Shown here: positions 1 to 9,178 of the stretch, piece after piece
Layout of the letters: every line of letters begins with the position of its first letter
Numbering within the stretch: the first letter of the stretch is position 1
Assembly: GCF_020667845.1 (NCBI RefSeq)
Contig: NZ_JAFMPQ010000034.1
Location: forward strand, 1-56,248
DNA from: Cognatishimia sp. F0-27
GTDB taxonomy: Bacteria; Pseudomonadota; Alphaproteobacteria; Rhodobacterales; Rhodobacteraceae
Direction of reading: 5' to 3'
DNA length: 56,248 nt
Made by a program: the position numbers and the translations under genes
Notes under the pieces: generated by a model
The model's input: the letters and a program-made list of their open reading frames with translations, nothing else
What the model was told of the DNA's origin: nothing
Databases searched by the model: none

Positions 1-95
1 TCCCGAAAACCGGTTCCCACTTTTCGGAATGCGCTCTGCCCACACCTCGCGCATTTCATCCCGAAAACCGGTTCCCACTTTTCGGAATGCGCTCT
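1..95. repeat. Two direct copies of a 37-bp palindromic intergenic repeat
   Basis: Two identical 37-bp copies lie at 1-37 and 59-95, offset by 58 bp. Each contains the inverted repeat CCGAAAA / TTTTCGG, a 7-bp stem around an 11-nt loop. Elements of this type (ending TTTTCGG and followed by GCGCTCT) are familiar dispersed intergenic repeats in alphaproteobacteria; this is family knowledge, not a search. The second copy ends 11 bp before the first gene. The first may continue left of the window. Confidence 0.75.
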
Positions 96-106
96 AGGAT
101 ACGCCC

Positions 107-346
107 ATGTTCAGCATCGAGCACGAATTTGACGCCACCGTGGTCACCCTTGTGGACGAGGGCAACGCCCCCCTTCAGGAGGACGTGATCGTATCCACCT
201 TCGAGGAATGCATCACGGTCGAGCAATACGACCCGCGCACCGACAGCACCCAGAAGATCACGCTCTCCATCACCCAGATGCGTGACCTTGCCGCGGCGAT
301 CAGCTTGCCCGAGGGGGTCTATACCCGCGACAAGGACGGAGCCTGA
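107..346 (+). CDS. Small conserved hypothetical protein (79 aa)
   Basis: This encodes a 79-residue acidic soluble protein with no signal peptide or membrane segment. The N-terminal half looks like alternating beta strands (EHEFDATVVTLVD) and the C-terminal half contains a short helix before a charged tail. The start has an AGGATA ribosome-binding sequence just upstream. I do not recognise a named domain; similar short proteins occur in Rhodobacterales and no function can be given. It sits alone, about 105 bp before the nitroreductase, and directly follows a palindromic repeat pair. Confidence 0.7.
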   Translation: MFSIEHEFDATVVTLVDEGNAPLQEDVIVSTFEECITVEQYDPRTDSTQKITLSITQMRDLAAAISLPEGVYTRDKDGA

Positions 347-451
347 TCTGACCCTGCCTTTCCCGGCCCACATCCGGTTTCACGCCAGACATGGCTTGAA
401 AGCCCCCGTGCAAAGGCAGACATAAGGCAGGAAACGACCCGAGGACTCCCG

Positions 452-1030
452 ATGCCGCAGCCCAATCCCGCCGCGATGGACTTTCTTTTGACGCGCCGGT
501 CGCGTCCGGCCAAGACGCTACAGGCGCCTGCGCCCGACCGGGCCGCCCTGCGCACGCTCCTGACCGCCGCAGCCCGAACACCCGACCACGGCAAGCTCGA
601 ACCGTGGCGATTTATCGTGCTCCGTGGTGCCGCGCTGGACCGGGTGGCTTCCGAGGCGGTTGCCTGCGGCACGCGGCTCGGCAAATCCGACGAGGATATC
701 GAAAAGGCCCGCGCCGCCTTTGCCAACAGTCCGCTCTGCGTGGCCGTCATCGAGGTGCACAAGGACAGCCCGAAGATCCCCGCCATCGAACAGACCTATT
801 CCGCGGGGGCGGTCTGCCTCGCGCTGCTCAACGCGGCGCTGGCATCGGGCTGGGGTGCGAACTGGCTGTCGGGGTGGGCCAGCCATGACCGCGCCTTCTG
901 CGCCTCCGCTCTGGGGCTTTCGCCGCAGGAACGCGTCGCGGGCTTTATCCATATCGGCACCGAGCGCAGCGTGCCGCCCGAGCGTCCGCGCCCTTCGCTC
1001 GACGCTTTGACCGAATGGGTGGACACATGA
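452..1030 (+). CDS. Nitroreductase family protein (YdjA-like)
   Basis: The 192-residue product matches the short, single-domain nitroreductases of the YdjA type, FMN-dependent NAD(P)H oxidoreductases that act as dimers in the cytoplasm. The N-terminal LLTRRSRPAKTL is the usual FMN-phosphate-binding RRS-x-K region. The TPDHGKLEPWRFIVL segment at about residues 49-63 and the GWGANWLSGW segment near 130 are family hallmarks. Length is normal for YdjA. The natural substrate is unknown for most members. A GAGGA ribosome-binding sequence precedes the ATG. The stop codon overlaps the start of the downstream membrane protein by 4 bp (ATGA), so the two are probably translationally coupled. Confidence 0.88.
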   Translation: MPQPNPAAMDFLLTRRSRPAKTLQAPAPDRAALRTLLTAAARTPDHGKLEPWRFIVLRGAALDRVASEAVACGTRLGKSDEDIEKARAAFANSPLCVAVIEVHKDSPKIPAIEQTYSAGAVCLALLNAALASGWGANWLSGWASHDRAFCASALGLSPQERVAGFIHIGTERSVPPERPRPSLDALTEWVDT

Positions 1031-1728
1031 TCCTGACGGCGTTCTTCAAGGCGCTTGCCCAGCTCGGCGACCGGCGTTTTCGCGCCGTCCTGGGCCGCGG
1101 GGTCGGCCTGACCGTGCTGTTGCTGGTGGCGTTCTATGCGCTCTTCGTGTGGACGGTGGGATGGCTTCTGGGTGATGCCGTGACCCTGCCCTGGATCGGA
1201 ACGGTATCCTGGGTGGATGAGGTGGTGTCCTGGGCTGCGATCCCGCTGATGATCGTGCTCTCCGCCTTCCTGATGGTGCCCGTGGCTTCCGCCATCACCG
1301 GGCTCTTTCTCGACGAGGTTGCCGACGCGGTGGAGCATCGCCACTACCCGCATCTGAGCAAGGCCCGCACCCAGACCGTTTCCGATGCGATTCGCGATTC
1401 GTTTGGCTTTCTCGGCGTTCTGATCGCGGCCAACATCGTGGCGCTGATCATCTACCTGACGGTGGCCTCGCTTGCGCCTTTTGTCTTCTGGGGGTTGAAC
1501 GGCTTCCTGCTCGGGCGGGAATACTTCACCCTCGCGGCCTCTCGCCGGATGCCGCGCGCGGATGCCCGCGCCATGTGGCGGAGCAACCTTCCGACGATCT
1601 GGGCGGCGGGTGTGCTGATGGTGGTGCCGCTGACGATCCCGCTGGTGAACCTGCTGGTGCCGGTTCTGGGCGCGGCGACCTTCACCCACATCGTCTACCG
1701 CCTTACGACGGCATCCGGCGCGCGCTAG
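1027..1728 (+). CDS. EI24 domain-containing (CysZ-like) membrane protein
   Basis: This is a 233-residue integral membrane protein with about four to five hydrophobic segments (roughly residues 26-50, 70-100, 135-165 and 195-220). The arrangement and the closing NLPTIWAAG...IPLVNLLVPVLGAATFTHI region match the EI24/CysZ family. CysZ of enterobacteria imports sulfate for cysteine synthesis; whether this member transports sulfate is not shown by context. I chose ATG 1027, which overlaps the nitroreductase stop, rather than an in-frame ATG 12 bp earlier, because ATGA coupling is typical. Confidence 0.82.
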   Translation: MILTAFFKALAQLGDRRFRAVLGRGVGLTVLLLVAFYALFVWTVGWLLGDAVTLPWIGTVSWVDEVVSWAAIPLMIVLSAFLMVPVASAITGLFLDEVADAVEHRHYPHLSKARTQTVSDAIRDSFGFLGVLIAANIVALIIYLTVASLAPFVFWGLNGFLLGREYFTLAASRRMPRADARAMWRSNLPTIWAAGVLMVVPLTIPLVNLLVPVLGAATFTHIVYRLTTASGAR

Positions 1729-1750
1729 GAACGGGTCGGATCAAACGACA

Positions 1751-1776
1751 ACAGGCCCCGCCATCGCGGAGCCTGT
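1751..1776. terminator. Hairpin between convergent genes
   Basis: An inverted repeat ACAGGC / GCCTGT with additional GC pairing inside (CCGC / GCGG) lies between the 3' ends of the EI24 gene and the DUF1467 gene. No T-run follows on either strand, so termination is only inferred from position. Confidence 0.4.
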
Positions 1777-1804
1777 CCATATACCACCCGTCGGCCGACC
1801 GCGC

Positions 1805-2086
1805 TTACTGCAGCGGCTCCATGCGGTTGAACATCCAGCCATCGATATCGCGCACCGTGATCGTGCCCGTCAGGATGATCGTCGCGATGATGATCCAGAG
1901 CACCACCGACACGCCCGTCGTGATCCACGCCTTGCGCTTGAGATTGTGAACCTCAGGACTTCCGGCATGGGTGCCGGGCACGATCTCACCCAGGTCTCCT
2001 TGGGTCTTGATCCGGATCGGGATCACCACGAGCCACGTCATGAACCAGATTACCGCAAACAGAACGATTCCGGACGTGATCCCCAT
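1805..2086 (-). CDS. DUF1467 family membrane protein
   Basis: The 93-residue protein has two transmembrane helices (about residues 5-22 and 54-74) joined by a polar loop containing the motif GTHAGSPEVHNLKRKA. This matches the DUF1467 family, common in alphaproteobacteria and of unknown function. It follows the methylmalonyl-CoA epimerase gene with a 1-nt stop/start overlap (TGATG), so the two are cotranscribed. The pairing suggests co-regulation, but a role in propionate metabolism is only inference. Confidence 0.85.
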   Translation of the reverse strand: MGITSGIVLFAVIWFMTWLVVIPIRIKTQGDLGEIVPGTHAGSPEVHNLKRKAWITTGVSVVLWIIIATIILTGTITVRDIDGWMFNRMEPLQ

Positions 2087-2490
2087 CAGACCTGCTCCAG
2101 CTCGACAAGGCAGCCATTGAAGTCCTTGGGATGCAGAAAGAGCACCGGCTTGCCATGCGCGCCGATCTTGGGCTCGCCGCTGCCAAGCACCCGCGCGCCG
2201 GTTTCCTGCAAATGGTCGCGCGCGGCGAGGATGTCATCAACCTCGTAGCAGACGTGATGAATGCCGCCAGACGGATTCTTGTCGAGGAAACCCTGGATCG
2301 GCGAGCTTTCTCCCAAGGGATAGAGCAGCTCGATCTTGGTATTCGGCAGCTCGATGAAGACAACCGTCACACCATGATCGGGTTCGTCCTGTGGAGCGCC
2401 CACCTTGGCGCCCAGCGCATCCCGGTATTGCGCGGACGCGGCTTCAAGGTCGGGCACGGCTATGGCCACGTGGTTCAAACGTCCGATCAT
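2086..2490 (-). CDS. mce: Methylmalonyl-CoA epimerase
   Basis: The 134-residue protein is a vicinal-oxygen-chelate fold enzyme that interconverts (2R)- and (2S)-methylmalonyl-CoA, between propionyl-CoA carboxylase and methylmalonyl-CoA mutase. It opens with the typical LNHVAIAVPDL, where the histidine is a metal ligand. GIHHVCYEVDDI and the C-terminal CLVELEQV glutamate supply further ligands. Length is normal. I chose the ATG at 2490 rather than longer upstream starts because AGGAGA lies at good spacing and the domain begins at residue 3. It forms a two-gene unit with the DUF1467 gene. Confidence 0.92.
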   Translation of the reverse strand: MIGRLNHVAIAVPDLEAASAQYRDALGAKVGAPQDEPDHGVTVVFIELPNTKIELLYPLGESSPIQGFLDKNPSGGIHHVCYEVDDILAARDHLQETGARVLGSGEPKIGAHGKPVLFLHPKDFNGCLVELEQV

Positions 2491-2664
2491 GCTTCTGTCT
2501 CCTGCGTCGCGGTCTTTCGATCTTGAACTTGCGCAGCATATGGACCGCGCATGGGGGATGCCGCAAGGGTCTGCGTCCTTTAACCGCTTGTTAGCCAAGC
2601 TGCGCCAAAGTGAGTCGCACGACCCCGAACCGCCGATCCCGGCACCGTTCCAAAGGAGAGGACC

Positions 2665-3381
2665 ATGGACCCGCTAGACCAGCTTGCAACCCATCTTCGC
2701 CCCACCGCATCGCGGCCGCTTCTGGGCCTCACCGTGCTCGTGGTCGAGGATAGCCGTTTTGCCTGCGACGCCATGCGCCTGCTCTGCCTGCGGTCCGGCG
2801 CGCGGATCCGGCGTGCCGATTGCCTCAAATCCGCGCGGCGCCACCTTCAGGTCTATCGCCCTTCCGTGGTGATCGTTGATCTCGGTCTGCCGGATGGCTC
2901 CGGCGCCGACCTGATTTCCGAACTGGCCCACACATCGCCACGGGTGGACGTGATCCTTGGCACAAGCGGCGACAGTTTCGCCGAGGACGTGGCGCTCGCC
3001 GCCGGGGCGGACGGGTTCCTCGCAAAACCGATCTCCTCGGTGCCCGCCTTCCAGACGGCGATCCTCTCCGTCCTGCCCGCAGAGCGTCAACCGCCCAGTC
3101 CGCGGCTCGTGAGCAATGATCCGATCCGCCCCGACATGGTCGCCTTCCGCGATGACATGGCCCATGTCGCCGACGTGCTCGACGACCGCTCGGACGGCCA
3201 GACGCTTCAGTATGTGGCGCAGTTTCTCGCCGGGGTCGCCCGCTCCGCCAATGACGCCGCCCTTGCCAGCGCCGCCGAAGATCTCACGGCCGCGCAAAGG
3301 GACGGCCAGCCGCTGCAATCACCGCTCGCACGTGTGGCCGCATTGGTGCAGGACCGGCTCGCCGAACCCATGGCCATGTAA
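2665..3381 (+). CDS. Response regulator with degenerate HPt-like C-terminus
   Basis: The 238-residue protein has a receiver domain at about residues 20-140. VVEDS supplies the acidic pocket, VIVDLGLPDG the phosphoacceptor aspartate, LGTSGD the threonine/serine switch and LAKPIS the conserved lysine. There is no DNA-binding or enzymatic output domain. The C-terminal 80 residues are helical and loosely resemble an HPt four-helix bundle (LQYVAQFLAGVARS) without a phosphorylatable histidine at the expected place. No histidine kinase is adjacent. AAGGAGAGG sits just upstream of the ATG, a strong ribosome-binding site. Likely role: phosphorelay or protein-protein signalling, partner unknown. Confidence 0.85.
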   Translation: MDPLDQLATHLRPTASRPLLGLTVLVVEDSRFACDAMRLLCLRSGARIRRADCLKSARRHLQVYRPSVVIVDLGLPDGSGADLISELAHTSPRVDVILGTSGDSFAEDVALAAGADGFLAKPISSVPAFQTAILSVLPAERQPPSPRLVSNDPIRPDMVAFRDDMAHVADVLDDRSDGQTLQYVAQFLAGVARSANDAALASAAEDLTAAQRDGQPLQSPLARVAALVQDRLAEPMAM

Positions 3382-3558
3382 CGCCGCTCCGCGTGCCGCG
3401 GTCGCGCGGGCACGCGCGCGTCCCGGCGCCATGGATCCCTGACCGGCGCCCGTTCGTCGCGACGAAGTTCGCGGCGTCTTCCTGACGGGTGGCGCGCCGG
3501 CACGCGGCGCAAGTATGCGGCGCGTAGGACCGTTGGCGCGGTCGTCGGGCCAACGGGC

Positions 3559-3880
3559 GCTAAGGCCAAACGGCCCTCAAAGCCAATGGCATTCACGCCA
3601 ACGGAGCCAGACATCCAAGGGCGCGCATAAAGCGGCGCTCACATCCAAAGGCGTTGAGACCGAGCGGCCTTGAAAGCCAATGGCATACACGCCAACCGGC
3701 CCAGACATCCAAGAGCGCACACTAAGCGGCGCTTGCATCTAAAGCCGTTCAGACCAAACGGCCCTCAAAGCCAATGGCATTCACGCCAACGGGGCCAGAC
3801 ATCCAAGGGCGCACACTAAGCGGCGCTCGCATCCAAAGCCGTTGAGACCGAGCTGCCTTGAAAGCCACTGGCATTCCCGA
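3559..3880. repeat. 94-bp tandem repeat, about 3.4 copies
   Basis: The marker AGCCAATGGC (AGCCACTGGC in the last copy) occurs at 3581, 3675, 3769 and 3863, exactly 94 bp apart. The flanking sequence (ATCCAAGGGCGC, TAAGCGGCGCT) repeats in register. Copies differ by scattered substitutions, not indels. The period is not a multiple of three, so the array is not protein-coding. Confidence 0.9.
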
Positions 3881-4315
3881 AAAGGCATCCTCCCGCCCAG
3901 GACCATTCACATCAAAGCCGCCCTCTCGCAATGCCGTCCACTCGCCAAAGCGCGCAAACCAGTCCGCCCTGAGATCCTCGCGAGGTCATACCGAAGCCGT
4001 CCTTGCCGCCAACAAGATCCAAACCAACCCGCCCTCGCGCCCGGGGCGCGTTCACGCCAAGCGGCGATGGCGCCAAGGGGCGGTCACACCAGCGGGCCCG
4101 CATTCCATACGGGCACGCATACCGAGAGCGGCCCTCGGCGCAAAACCAGGCAGGCTGTGTTCGCCAGAATCGCATTCAGCATGCATTTCGGGTGGTGATG
4201 GCGCTTTTGGCGCTCACGGGAGGAAATTGTCTTACAAGCGGTGCTCGCGGCTGGACGCGCCGATGCCAAGTTGCGCTCGCCGCCGATGCCACGTCTTCGA
4301 GGTCGCGCAGAAGGA

Positions 4316-4422
4316 AAGGCGCGCAACGTCCATACAGCACTTGAGCCAAGGCGCACAACGTCCACACAGCACTTGAGCCAAGGCGGGCAACATATACACA
4401 GCGCTTCAGCCAAGGTCGGCAA
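4316..4422. repeat. 32-bp tandem repeat, three copies plus a partial
   Basis: Units start at 4316, 4348 and 4380 with a partial fourth at 4412. Each has the form AAGGCGCGCAACGTCC followed by ATACAGCACTTGAGCC, with a few substitutions. The array ends 14 bp before the stop codon of the minus-strand DUF1501 gene. Confidence 0.9.
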
Positions 4423-4436
4423 ATCGCAAGGCACAC

Positions 4437-5660
4437 TCACCCGAGGTGACGCGGGTCTGCGCCCAGATCGACCCCGGGGAACACCCCGGTCTCCACGTCG
4501 GACCGGGACAGGCCAAACAGCCCGTGAACGAGCCAGCCCGCATGCGCCCGCAAATCCCGGGTCGGCATCAGATCACGCCGCTCGAACAGATCGGCTTCCG
4601 AAAGCCCCGGCCAATCGGCCACGACCCGCCCACCATTCAGCGCGCCACCGGCCAGGATCATCGCCCCACCCGTGCCGTGATCCGTGCCCTTGCCACCATT
4701 GAATCGTGCCGTCCGACCAAACTCCGTCATTGCAACAACGGTGGTCTGATCCCAGACCGCGGGGCCGGTCTCCTCCCTGAGCGTCAGGATCGTCTCCGAC
4801 AGCCGGGTCAGCGCCCGGCCAAGCCCCGCGGCCTGGTTGCGATGCGTATCCCACCCATTGAGCGAGAAGGACGCCACCCGCGCATCCGCCCGCAGACGGT
4901 CCGCGACAAAGCCCGCCAGCCGCCGATGTTGCGCGCTGGGGCGCGTATCCACCGCCTCGCCTTGCATCATGCTGTCAAAACCCATTGCCGGCTGGTCGAG
5001 CATGACCCCGTCCCCATCGCTCCCCGCCAGCCGCAACGCTTCGTCCAGCGCGCGCGCCATCGCCGGGTCGTCCTCCATGACCATCCGCGCCAGCCGCACG
5101 GCCTGCGGGCTGAGCAAGAGATCCGCATCCGGCGACCAACGCTCCACCGGCGCGTCCCCACGCAGGATCTTGAGCGCGTCATGACCGACCGCATAGGCGG
5201 TCTGCGTTTGCCCGCCCTGCGCCATCAGGCCCAGCATCCGGTTGAGCCAGCCATCCCGCGTCAAACCCGCGCCGAGATCCGAAATGCCCGCCTCGAGCAT
5301 GTCCTGCCCGTCGAAATGACTGCGCTTGTTGCGGTAGGGCGTCGAAACCGCGTGGACGACCGAAAGCTGCCCGGCCTGCCAGAGCGGCATCAGCGGGGCC
5401 AGCTCCGGCGCCAGCGCGTAGAACCCGTCAAGATCGCGATACCCGTCCCCCCCGATGGGAAGGGCACCGCGCAGACTGGCGAAATCGCGATCGCCATAGG
5501 GCGCCACCGCCGCCAACCCGTCCATCGCACCGCGCAGGATGATCACCACCAATCGCGCCTCCCCCGGCGTCGCGGCAAAGGTGATCGGCGTCACAAGCGG
5601 GCTTGCCGCCAGCGAGCAACCAAGGGCAAGCGACCCGCCCAGAAATCCACGTCTGTCCAT
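4437..5660 (-). CDS. DUF1501 domain protein with Tat signal
   Basis: The 407-residue product starts with a twin-arginine signal (MDRRGFLGGSLAL, then a hydrophobic run to about residue 30), so export folded to the periplasm is likely. The body belongs to DUF1501, distantly related to the alkaline phosphatase/sulfatase fold. The motif EFGRTARFNG followed by GTDHG at about residues 315-335 is characteristic. The activity is unknown. It lies 4 bp downstream of a DUF1800 gene, and this pair is widespread in bacteria. ATG 5660 is preferred over an upstream in-frame start because it places the RR motif at residues 3-4. Confidence 0.9.
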   Translation of the reverse strand: MDRRGFLGGSLALGCSLAASPLVTPITFAATPGEARLVVIILRGAMDGLAAVAPYGDRDFASLRGALPIGGDGYRDLDGFYALAPELAPLMPLWQAGQLSVVHAVSTPYRNKRSHFDGQDMLEAGISDLGAGLTRDGWLNRMLGLMAQGGQTQTAYAVGHDALKILRGDAPVERWSPDADLLLSPQAVRLARMVMEDDPAMARALDEALRLAGSDGDGVMLDQPAMGFDSMMQGEAVDTRPSAQHRRLAGFVADRLRADARVASFSLNGWDTHRNQAAGLGRALTRLSETILTLREETGPAVWDQTTVVAMTEFGRTARFNGGKGTDHGTGGAMILAGGALNGGRVVADWPGLSEADLFERRDLMPTRDLRAHAGWLVHGLFGLSRSDVETGVFPGVDLGADPRHLG

Positions 5661-5664
5661 CCGC

Positions 5665-7053
5665 TTACATCCTCTGAAACGCAGGCGCGGCGAGCACCAG
5701 CCCGACGCCATCCGCCCGGCTTTCCGCCGCGCGCGCGGCAAACAGCGTCGCTTCGCTGGTGAAGGGCCCAAGGGCCGTGCGCACAAAGGCCCGTGGATCC
5801 GGCAACACCGGCAAAAGCAGTTCCGGCACCCCGATCGCCCATTGCAGCCGCGCCGCAAGCCCCGCCGGCGTCAACCAGGCACCATCGGCTTCCTCAAGAC
5901 CATCAGGCCCGACCGGCGCTTGCCAGCGCTGTCCCATGGCAACCATCGGGTCATGGATCCGGCGGCGATACTCCGTCTCCGGCATATCGACCAACACCGC
6001 GCCGGGCACAGCCAGCGCACGACAGGCCGACGCGATGAAATCGAACGGTTGCTTCATGTTGCTCAAGCGGGGCGACCAGCTGGCCGGATGCGACAGGAGC
6101 GCTTCGTATACCGCCATCAGATCGCCGCCCGTATCGCGCCACGCGCGTTCCAGCGCCACGATCAACGCAGGCTCCGGCTGATCGCCGACAAAATGCACGG
6201 CCAGCTTTGCCGCCATGTGCCAGCCCGTCGCCGGGTGACGCGCCAGATCGCGCAGCACCGCATCAATATCATCGAGCGTCGCATCGCCTGCACCGCCATA
6301 CGACACCCCAAGCACGGTTTCCGCGCCGGGCTCCGCCAACTCTGGACGGAAACGCCGCGTCAGGCCCGGACGATAGGTCAGCCCGGTCAGAAGCTCCGCA
6401 AGCTGCCGCACATCGGCCTGTGTATAGGGGCCATCGACGCCCAGCGTGTGCAATTCCAGGATCTCGCGCGCAAGGTTCTCGTTAAGACCGAGCGATCCCG
6501 CACCGCCTTGCACGATCTCCGAGTTCGGACCCGCGCTTGTCGTTTGATCGAGATAGATCAGCATCATCGGATGGGTGACCGCCGCGATCAACAGATCCTC
6601 GAACCGGCCGGTCATATTGGGCCGGATGGCACTTTCCCGGAAGGCTGAAACCCCGTGCTTGAGCAGCCCGCCCTTGCCTGCGGTGGTGAAATGATCGGCC
6701 CAGAACGCTTCCAGCCGTTCGCGGAACGGGTCAACCGTCGTGATCCGGCGCGCAATATGCGCCGCCATCCATTTCAGCGAATCCTTGCGCGCAAAAACCC
6801 GCAGCCGTTCGGATTCCTTGCGCAGCTCGAACGCCGCCGCCTCGTCGGTCTCCGCGCGAAGACGTTTGCGCAGGTTGGCGCGATAATCGACATGGTCCGA
6901 AAAGGCCGGCCATGGCTGGATCGGCCAGTCCCGCGCCGCCCGGTCCTGCTGGCGCAGCCGGTCCAGCATGGCGCGCACGCTGTCCGGCGGCGCAACAACG
7001 GGACTGAGCCCACAGCCGAATCGAATATCCGCAAGAGCGGGATCAAAAGGCAC
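5665..7053 (-). CDS. DUF1800 domain protein
   Basis: This protein of about 462 residues contains the DUF1800 signature: a FWADHFTT segment near residue 120 and the highly conserved LNENLAREILELHTLG near residue 200, followed by YTQADV. No signal peptide is evident. DUF1800 proteins are almost always encoded beside DUF1501 proteins, as here, and the pair is presumed to act together; their biochemical role is not established. Start choice: a TTG at 7059 is possible, but GTG at 7053 has GGGAGG about 8 nt upstream and is preferred. Confidence 0.9.
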   Translation of the reverse strand: MPFDPALADIRFGCGLSPVVAPPDSVRAMLDRLRQQDRAARDWPIQPWPAFSDHVDYRANLRKRLRAETDEAAAFELRKESERLRVFARKDSLKWMAAHIARRITTVDPFRERLEAFWADHFTTAGKGGLLKHGVSAFRESAIRPNMTGRFEDLLIAAVTHPMMLIYLDQTTSAGPNSEIVQGGAGSLGLNENLAREILELHTLGVDGPYTQADVRQLAELLTGLTYRPGLTRRFRPELAEPGAETVLGVSYGGAGDATLDDIDAVLRDLARHPATGWHMAAKLAVHFVGDQPEPALIVALERAWRDTGGDLMAVYEALLSHPASWSPRLSNMKQPFDFIASACRALAVPGAVLVDMPETEYRRRIHDPMVAMGQRWQAPVGPDGLEEADGAWLTPAGLAARLQWAIGVPELLLPVLPDPRAFVRTALGPFTSEATLFAARAAESRADGVGLVLAAPAFQRM

Positions 7054-7164
7054 GCGCAAACCCTCCCGGCCTGGCGACGGAACCCAGAGTGCCCCGCCAA
7101 AGCCAGTCTGACACGGGACGCGAGCCGCTCCAATCCCGATGCGCGCCCTCTTGCCGAAACGTGA

Positions 7165-8946
7165 TCAGTCCTGAGGGATCACGCGCAGACCGAGTTCCAT
7201 GAGCTGATCCGACGTCGGATCGGAAGGCGCATTCATCATCAGGTCTTCGGCGCGCTGGTTCATCGGGAACATGATGACCTCGCGGATGTTCGCCGTATCG
7301 GCCAGCAGCATCACGATCCGATCGATCCCCGCGGCACACCCGCCATGCGGCGGCGCTCCAAAGCGGAAGGCGTTGACCATGCCGCCAAAACGCTTGCGCA
7401 CCTCGTCCTCGCCATAGCCCGCAAGGCCAAACGCCTTGAACATGATCTCCGGACGGTGGTTCCGGATCGCGCCGGACACCAGTTCGTAGCCGTTGCACGC
7501 AAGGTCATACTGGTAGCCAAGCACGTCCAGCGGATCGCCGTCCAGCGCCGCTTCGCCACCTTGCGGCATGGAAAACGGGTTGTGGCTGAAGTCGATCTTG
7601 CCGCTTTCCTCGTCGGCCTCGTACATCGGGAAATCCACGATCCACGCAAAGGCAAAGCGGTTCTTGTCCGTCAGCCCCTTTTCCTCGCCGATCACGTCGC
7701 GCGCTTTCGCCGCCACGCGCTCGAAGGCATGCGGCTTGCCACCGAGGAAGAAGGCCGCGTCTCCGACGCCCAGCCCGAGTTGCTGGCGGATCGCCTCGGT
7801 GCGCTCGGGGCCGATGTTCTTGGCAAGCGGCCCTGCGGCCTCCATCGCGCCATCAGCCTCACGCCAGAAGATATAACCCATGCCCGGCAGGCCCTCTTTC
7901 TGGGCAAAGGCATTCATCCGGTCACAGAATTTGCGGCTGCCGCCCGTGGGCGCGGGGATCGCGCGGATCTGCGTGCCTTCCTGCTCCAGAAGCTTGGCAA
8001 AGATCGCAAAGCCCGAGCCCCGGAAATGCTCCGAGACGTCCTGCATCTCGATCGGGTTGCGAAGATCGGGCTTGTCGGTGCCGTATTTCAGCAGCGCCTC
8101 GGCATAGGGGATCTGCGGCCAGTCCTGCGGTGCGTCCACCGTCTTGCCACCGCCGAACTCCTCGAACACGCCCGCAATCACCGGTGCCACCGTGTCGAAC
8201 ACGTCCTGCTGCTCGACAAAGCTCATCTCCATGTCGAGCTGGTAGAAATCCGTGGGCGACCGGTCGGCGCGCGGATCCTCGTCGCGGAAACAGGGCGCGA
8301 TCTGGAAATACTTGTCGAAACCCGACACCATGATGAGCTGTTTGAACTGCTGCGGCGCCTGCGGCAGCGCATAGAACTTGCCCGGATGCAGACGCGACGG
8401 CACAAGGAAGTCGCGCGCCCCCTCGGGGCTCGACGCGGTGATCACGGGCGTCTGATACTCGCGGAAATTCTGGTCCCACATCCGCTTGCGGATCGAGGCC
8501 ACCACATCCGAGCGCAGCGTCATGTTGCGCTGCATCGCCTCGCGGCGCAGATCGAGATAGCGGTAACGCAGCCGCGTCTCCTCCGGATATTCCTGATCGC
8601 CGAACACCATGAGCGGCAGCTCGTCCGCCGCGCCCAGCACCTCCATGTCACGCACGAAAACCTCGACCTCGCCGGTCGGGATCTTGGGGTTCACAAGGCT
8701 CTCGTCGCGCGCCTTCACGGTGCCGTCGATGCGGATACACCATTCCGAGCGCACCTTTTCCACCTCGGCAAAGACCGGGCTGTCGGGGTCACAAAGCACC
8801 TGCGTGATGCCGAAATGGTCGCGCAGATCGACAAACAGAACGCCCCCGTGGTCACGGATGCGGTGTACCCAACCGGCAAGGCGAACGGTCTCGCCGACAT
8901 TGGCTTTGGTCAGATCGGCACAGGTGTGGCTGCGATAGGCATGCAT
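7165..8946 (-). CDS. aspS: Aspartyl-tRNA synthetase, probably non-discriminating (Asp/Asn)
   Basis: The 593-residue class II synthetase has an N-terminal OB-fold anticodon-binding domain (about 1-105) and the catalytic core. Motif 2 contains [19 protein letters not shown]. The bacterial-type GAD insertion spans about 285-420, and motif 3 is [14 protein letters not shown]. The loop near the anticodon reads [13 protein letters not shown]. In characterised enzymes a histidine at this position (H33 here) goes with charging both tRNA-Asp and tRNA-Asn, whereas discriminating enzymes have leucine. This fits an organism making Asn-tRNA by transamidation with GatCAB; gatCAB is not in this window. Length is normal for bacterial AspRS. 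Confidence 0.97.
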   Translation of the reverse strand: MHAYRSHTCADLTKANVGETVRLAGWVHRIRDHGGVLFVDLRDHFGITQVLCDPDSPVFAEVEKVRSEWCIRIDGTVKARDESLVNPKIPTGEVEVFVRDMEVLGAADELPLMVFGDQEYPEETRLRYRYLDLRREAMQRNMTLRSDVVASIRKRMWDQNFREYQTPVITASSPEGARDFLVPSRLHPGKFYALPQAPQQFKQLIMVSGFDKYFQIAPCFRDEDPRADRSPTDFYQLDMEMSFVEQQDVFDTVAPVIAGVFEEFGGGKTVDAPQDWPQIPYAEALLKYGTDKPDLRNPIEMQDVSEHFRGSGFAIFAKLLEQEGTQIRAIPAPTGGSRKFCDRMNAFAQKEGLPGMGYIFWREADGAMEAAGPLAKNIGPERTEAIRQQLGLGVGDAAFFLGGKPHAFERVAAKARDVIGEEKGLTDKNRFAFAWIVDFPMYEADEESGKIDFSHNPFSMPQGGEAALDGDPLDVLGYQYDLACNGYELVSGAIRNHRPEIMFKAFGLAGYGEDEVRKRFGGMVNAFRFGAPPHGGCAAGIDRIVMLLADTANIREVIMFPMNQRAEDLMMNAPSDPTSDQLMELGLRVIPQD

Positions 8947-9178
8947 AACGAACGGCCCTTTTGGGGAAGCGGAACTTTGTGGGCCGATACATCGCTCTGC
9001 GCGCGGGAAGTCAAGGGAAGCCCGCGCGATTCGCCATAAATCGCGCAGTCACAGGGCCGATTGCAGCGCCATGGCGGCCGATTGCAGGACGCACGCCCCG
9101 CGCCCGCCCCTCGGCCCGCCCGGCCATTCAGCGGCGCCGCGCCCGGAAACCCGCACCCGCCGCCCCCGAGATGCGGGC

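Larger units (their letters stand above)
3382..4436. other. Noncoding region of 1055 bp with two tandem arrays
   Basis: No convincing gene lies between the response regulator and the DUF1501 gene. Open frames here are made of low-complexity Arg/Pro/Ala/Ser sequence, lack good ribosome-binding sites and change frame across the repeat units. The region holds a 94-bp tandem array (3559-3880), a degenerate stretch with related words such as TTCACGCCAA (about 3900-4170), and a 32-bp array (4316-4422). Confidence 0.6.

Noticed and set aside
3842-4376. Overlapping plus-strand frames of 118-172 aa downstream of the 94-bp array
   Set aside because: Arg/Pro/Ser/Ala-rich low-complexity translations of repeat debris, no start signals, and the reading frame is not maintained between repeat units.
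4316-4422. CRISPR repeats of 32 bp
   Set aside because: Units are contiguous with no spacers.
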